Source: Rubricoccus sp963708165
Lineage (GTDB): Bacteria; Bacteroidota; Rhodothermia; Rhodothermales; Rubricoccaceae
Reading direction: 5' to 3'
Length of the DNA: 64,000 nt
Assembly (NCBI GenBank): GCA_963708165.1
Contig: OY970187.1
Span: 3,224,001 to 3,288,000 of the forward strand
Each line of letters begins with the position of its first letter. The stretch's first letter is position 1. Below are positions 62,246 to 64,000 of this stretch, piece by piece. Both the position numbers and the translations under genes were made by a program. The notes under the pieces were generated by a model, which saw only the letters and a program-made list of their open reading frames with translations, was not told the DNA's origin and searched no databases.

Positions 62246-62479
62246 ATGAAGAAGTTTTTTATCGCGCTGTTCGCGCTCGGCATGACCCTCCCCCTCACCG
62301 CATGTGAGGAGACCGCTACTCCGCCCATGACCGAGGCTGAGGAGGAAGCCTACGAGGACGGCGCCCCTGCTGGCGACATGGAAGACGTGATCGGCGATGG
62401 CGAGATCATCGACGAGCCCGGCGAAATGGAGCCCGACGACATGGACGACGATGTCATGGAGGACGCGATCATCGACTAG
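62246..62479 (+). CDS. Small acidic lipoprotein
   Basis: A 77-residue protein, MKKFFIALFALGMTLPLTACEET with lipobox LTAC (Cys about 20), then a strongly acidic, Met/Asp/Glu-rich mature part (EPGEMEPDDMDDDVMEDAIID). No known family. It has its own start region with GCTAGTTTCACC upstream and a good terminator after, so it is an independent unit. It could bind cations, but that is speculation. Confidence 0.75.
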   Translation: MKKFFIALFALGMTLPLTACEETATPPMTEAEEEAYEDGAPAGDMEDVIGDGEIIDEPGEMEPDDMDDDVMEDAIID

Positions 62480-62503
62480 ATCGACCGGTCTCTCTGAGAC
62501 ATG

Positions 62504-62536
62504 CGCCCCTCGGCTACGGCCGAGGGGCGTTTTTTA
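62504..62536 (+). terminator. Rho-independent terminator
   Basis: CGCCCCTCGGC and GGCCGAGGGGCG form a stem with a TAC-like loop, followed by TTTTTTAT. Ends the acidic lipoprotein transcript and may also stop antisense reading from UbiB. Confidence 0.85.
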
Positions 62537-62542
62537 TGGCTC

Positions 62543-62560
62543 GCCTCTGGCGCCAGAGGC
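62543..62560. repeat. Iterated palindrome abutting the UbiB stop
   Basis: Exact copy immediately before the TGA stop of the minus-strand UbiB gene. Confidence 0.95.
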
Positions 62561-64000
62561 TCAGGAGCGCTTCATCGCAAAGCCCGTCGCGAGCACGAAC
62601 ATGGGCACCCAGAGCCACCACACGTTGACCGCAGGATTCATCACGTCTAGCGTCGCGGCTAGCATCCCGGAGATGAGCGAGGCGCCGGCAAGCAACGCGG
62701 TGCGTAGTCCCGCCAGAGGCGAGCCGCTGGGCTGCCGAATCTTGGTTTCGAGAAAGCGCAGGCCCTCGGCCGCGAGGCTGGGGCTCTTGATGAGCAAGTC
62801 GACCAACTCGGGGGCGTTGCGAAAGCTTTCCTTCATCAGCGTCGCCGGGTTGAACTGGCGGCGGAAGAGGCGCGAGACGTGCTTCTGGCTCACGTCGGCC
62901 ACGTCGATGCCCGGAATAAGTGCGTTGCCGACGCCCTCGAACGTGACGAGCGCCTTGGTCATCAGCACCAGCTCGATGGGGAAGTACATCCGGTAGGTGC
63001 CGCCCAGGCTCACGCTCTCCATGATGAGCTGCGCGATGGAGAAGTCGCCGTACTTGCTCGCGCGGTAGAAGCGGCGGCAGATCTCCGCCACGGCACGCTG
63101 GAAGCCCGCGGTGTCGCTTTTCGGCCCTGCCTCGGCGACGCTGGTCAGGTAGCGCGCCGCGTTCTCCGCGTCCCCGGTGACGAGAGAGAAGTAGTAGTAC
63201 ATCAGTGTCCGCCGCAACTCGCCATCGAAATACCCGACCATCCCGAGGTCAATGAACCCGATTTTTGCGTCTGTATTTCCGGTCTTCGGGTCGGGCTCGG
63301 TGTCGAGCAAAAACATGTTGCCGGGATGCAGGTCGGCGTGGAAGAAGCCGTCCTGATACAGCATCCGGATGATGCTCTGCGCGCCCAAGTCCACGATCTC
63401 CTCGCGCACCGCCAGAGGCAGCGTGGTTGCGGCGGGCATGTCGGGGCGGATGCCGTCGAACAGCTCCATCGTCATCACGAGCCGCGAGGAGAGGTTGCGG
63501 TAGATGCGCGGGAAGCGGATCTGCGGCATGTCCGCGAAGTTGAGCGCAAGCTGCTCCGCGTTGTCGGCCTCGCGGCGCAGGTCGACCTCGCGGAGGGTGT
63601 ATTCCGCGAACTCATCCAGGATGCGCTTGGGCTGGTAGCGCGAGAAAAAGATCTGCAGAAAGCGCCCCGCAAAGCCCAAGAGCCGCGCGTCGCGCTTGAG
63701 GATGACGTAGATGTGCGGCTTGACCACCTTGAGGATCACGTCCTTTGCAGGCGCCTCTGGCGTGCCGAGGGTTCTCGCGCGGTGGATCTGCCCGATGCTC
63801 GCGCTGCCGATGGGCGTCGGGTCGATCCACTCGAACATCTCGTCGATGGGCCGTCCCAGGCCTCTGGCGACCCGGTCCTCGTACTCCGGGAACGGCATGA
63901 CCGGGAGCCGGTCGAGCAGGTTCTTGAGCTCCTCGGTGATGAAGGCGGGCAGGATGTCCTCGCGCAGGGCCAGCACCTGTCCCAGCTTGATGTACGTCGG
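62561..64000 (-). CDS. ABC1/UbiB-family kinase-like protein, partial
   Basis: The 5' end lies outside the window. 480 codons are inside, reading PTYIKLGQVLALREDILPAF at the edge. Seen: KxGQ motif region, A-rich loop GSASIGQIHRA, DVILKVVKPHI (VAIK-like Lys), EVDLRREADNAEQL, catalytic loop DGFFHADLHPGNMFLL and metal-binding GFIDLGMVGYF. C-terminal two hydrophobic helices (about 425-470 in this piece) anchor it. UbiB-type proteins support ubiquinone or other isoprenoid lipid homeostasis; the exact substrate is unknown. Confidence 0.93.
   Translation of the reverse strand, partial: PTYIKLGQVLALREDILPAFITEELKNLLDRLPVMPFPEYEDRVARGLGRPIDEMFEWIDPTPIGSASIGQIHRARTLGTPEAPAKDVILKVVKPHIYVILKRDARLLGFAGRFLQIFFSRYQPKRILDEFAEYTLREVDLRREADNAEQLALNFADMPQIRFPRIYRNLSSRLVMTMELFDGIRPDMPAATTLPLAVREEIVDLGAQSIIRMLYQDGFFHADLHPGNMFLLDTEPDPKTGNTDAKIGFIDLGMVGYFDGELRRTLMYYYFSLVTGDAENAARYLTSVAEAGPKSDTAGFQRAVAEICRRFYRASKYGDFSIAQLIMESVSLGGTYRMYFPIELVLMTKALVTFEGVGNALIPGIDVADVSQKHVSRLFRRQFNPATLMKESFRNAPELVDLLIKSPSLAAEGLRFLETKIRQPSGSPLAGLRTALLAGASLISGMLAATLDVMNPAVNVWWLWVPMFVLATGFAMKRS

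Overview
The window looks like chromosomal DNA from a marine member of the Rhodothermota (Rubricoccaceae/Rubrivirga-like). This placement is inferred. It rests on high GC, a type IX secretion (T9SS) C-terminal sorting domain on a secreted glycanase, a PorV/PorQ-family protein, an archaeal/eukaryotic-type ProRS, a large SecA, a fused CrtYcd-type lycopene cyclase paired with a Blh carotene dioxygenase, and Bacteroidota-like promoter boxes. I saw no rRNA, tRNA, prophage, IS transposase or CRISPR array.

Layout. 0-12 kb: small envelope proteins, a GH81 beta-1,3-glucanase with a T9SS tail, a GMC oxidoreductase, an SDR, a DUF481 protein, a SprT-like protease, a lipase and a PorV/PorQ protein. 12-22 kb: secA, recN-miaA, a PAP2-like membrane protein and proS. 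22-27 kb: a tyrosine-rich lipoprotein broken by a frameshift, an ABC-2-like permease and mltG. 26.8-29.7 kb: queuosine genes queF and queC-queE plus a chorismate mutase. 30-37 kb: a PpiD/SurA-like foldase, crtYcd-blh and dxs. 38-45 kb: an envelope block rseP, zinc-ribbon gene, uppS, bamA and two Skp/OmpH genes, then panB. 46-54 kb: surE, bcp and a run of genes broken by frameshifts or deletion (moeA, an M28 peptidase, a lipoprotein, uvsE). 54-64 kb: a HerA-like ATPase, a beta-propeller lipoprotein, sodC, mutS and the 3' part of a UbiB/ABC1 kinase gene.

Functional links. dxs feeds isoprenoids to uppS (cell wall and envelope), miaA (tRNA modification) and the lycopene to beta-carotene to retinal pair, which implies a rhodopsin elsewhere. 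uppS, bamA, the Skp pair, rseP and the foldase serve envelope biogenesis.

Main discovery. The whole window is seeded with a 9-10 bp word, GCCTCTGGCG, and its complement, several copies per kb. It often forms the 18-bp palindrome GCCTCTGGCGCCAGAGGC (22 exact copies located). Copies abut stop codons, form hairpins between genes, lie in loops of real proteins as PLAPEA, ASG, ARG or APEA, and sit at the break points of damaged genes: a moeA deletion junction, the mutS C-terminal frameshift and the lipoprotein frameshift. The word is open in all six frames. A second family, three copies of a roughly 330-bp nested inverted repeat ahead of secA, surE and a hypothetical gene, carries the same word in its loop. 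I know of no described family with this consensus. A DNA-uptake-sequence or HIP1-like role is my leading hypothesis.
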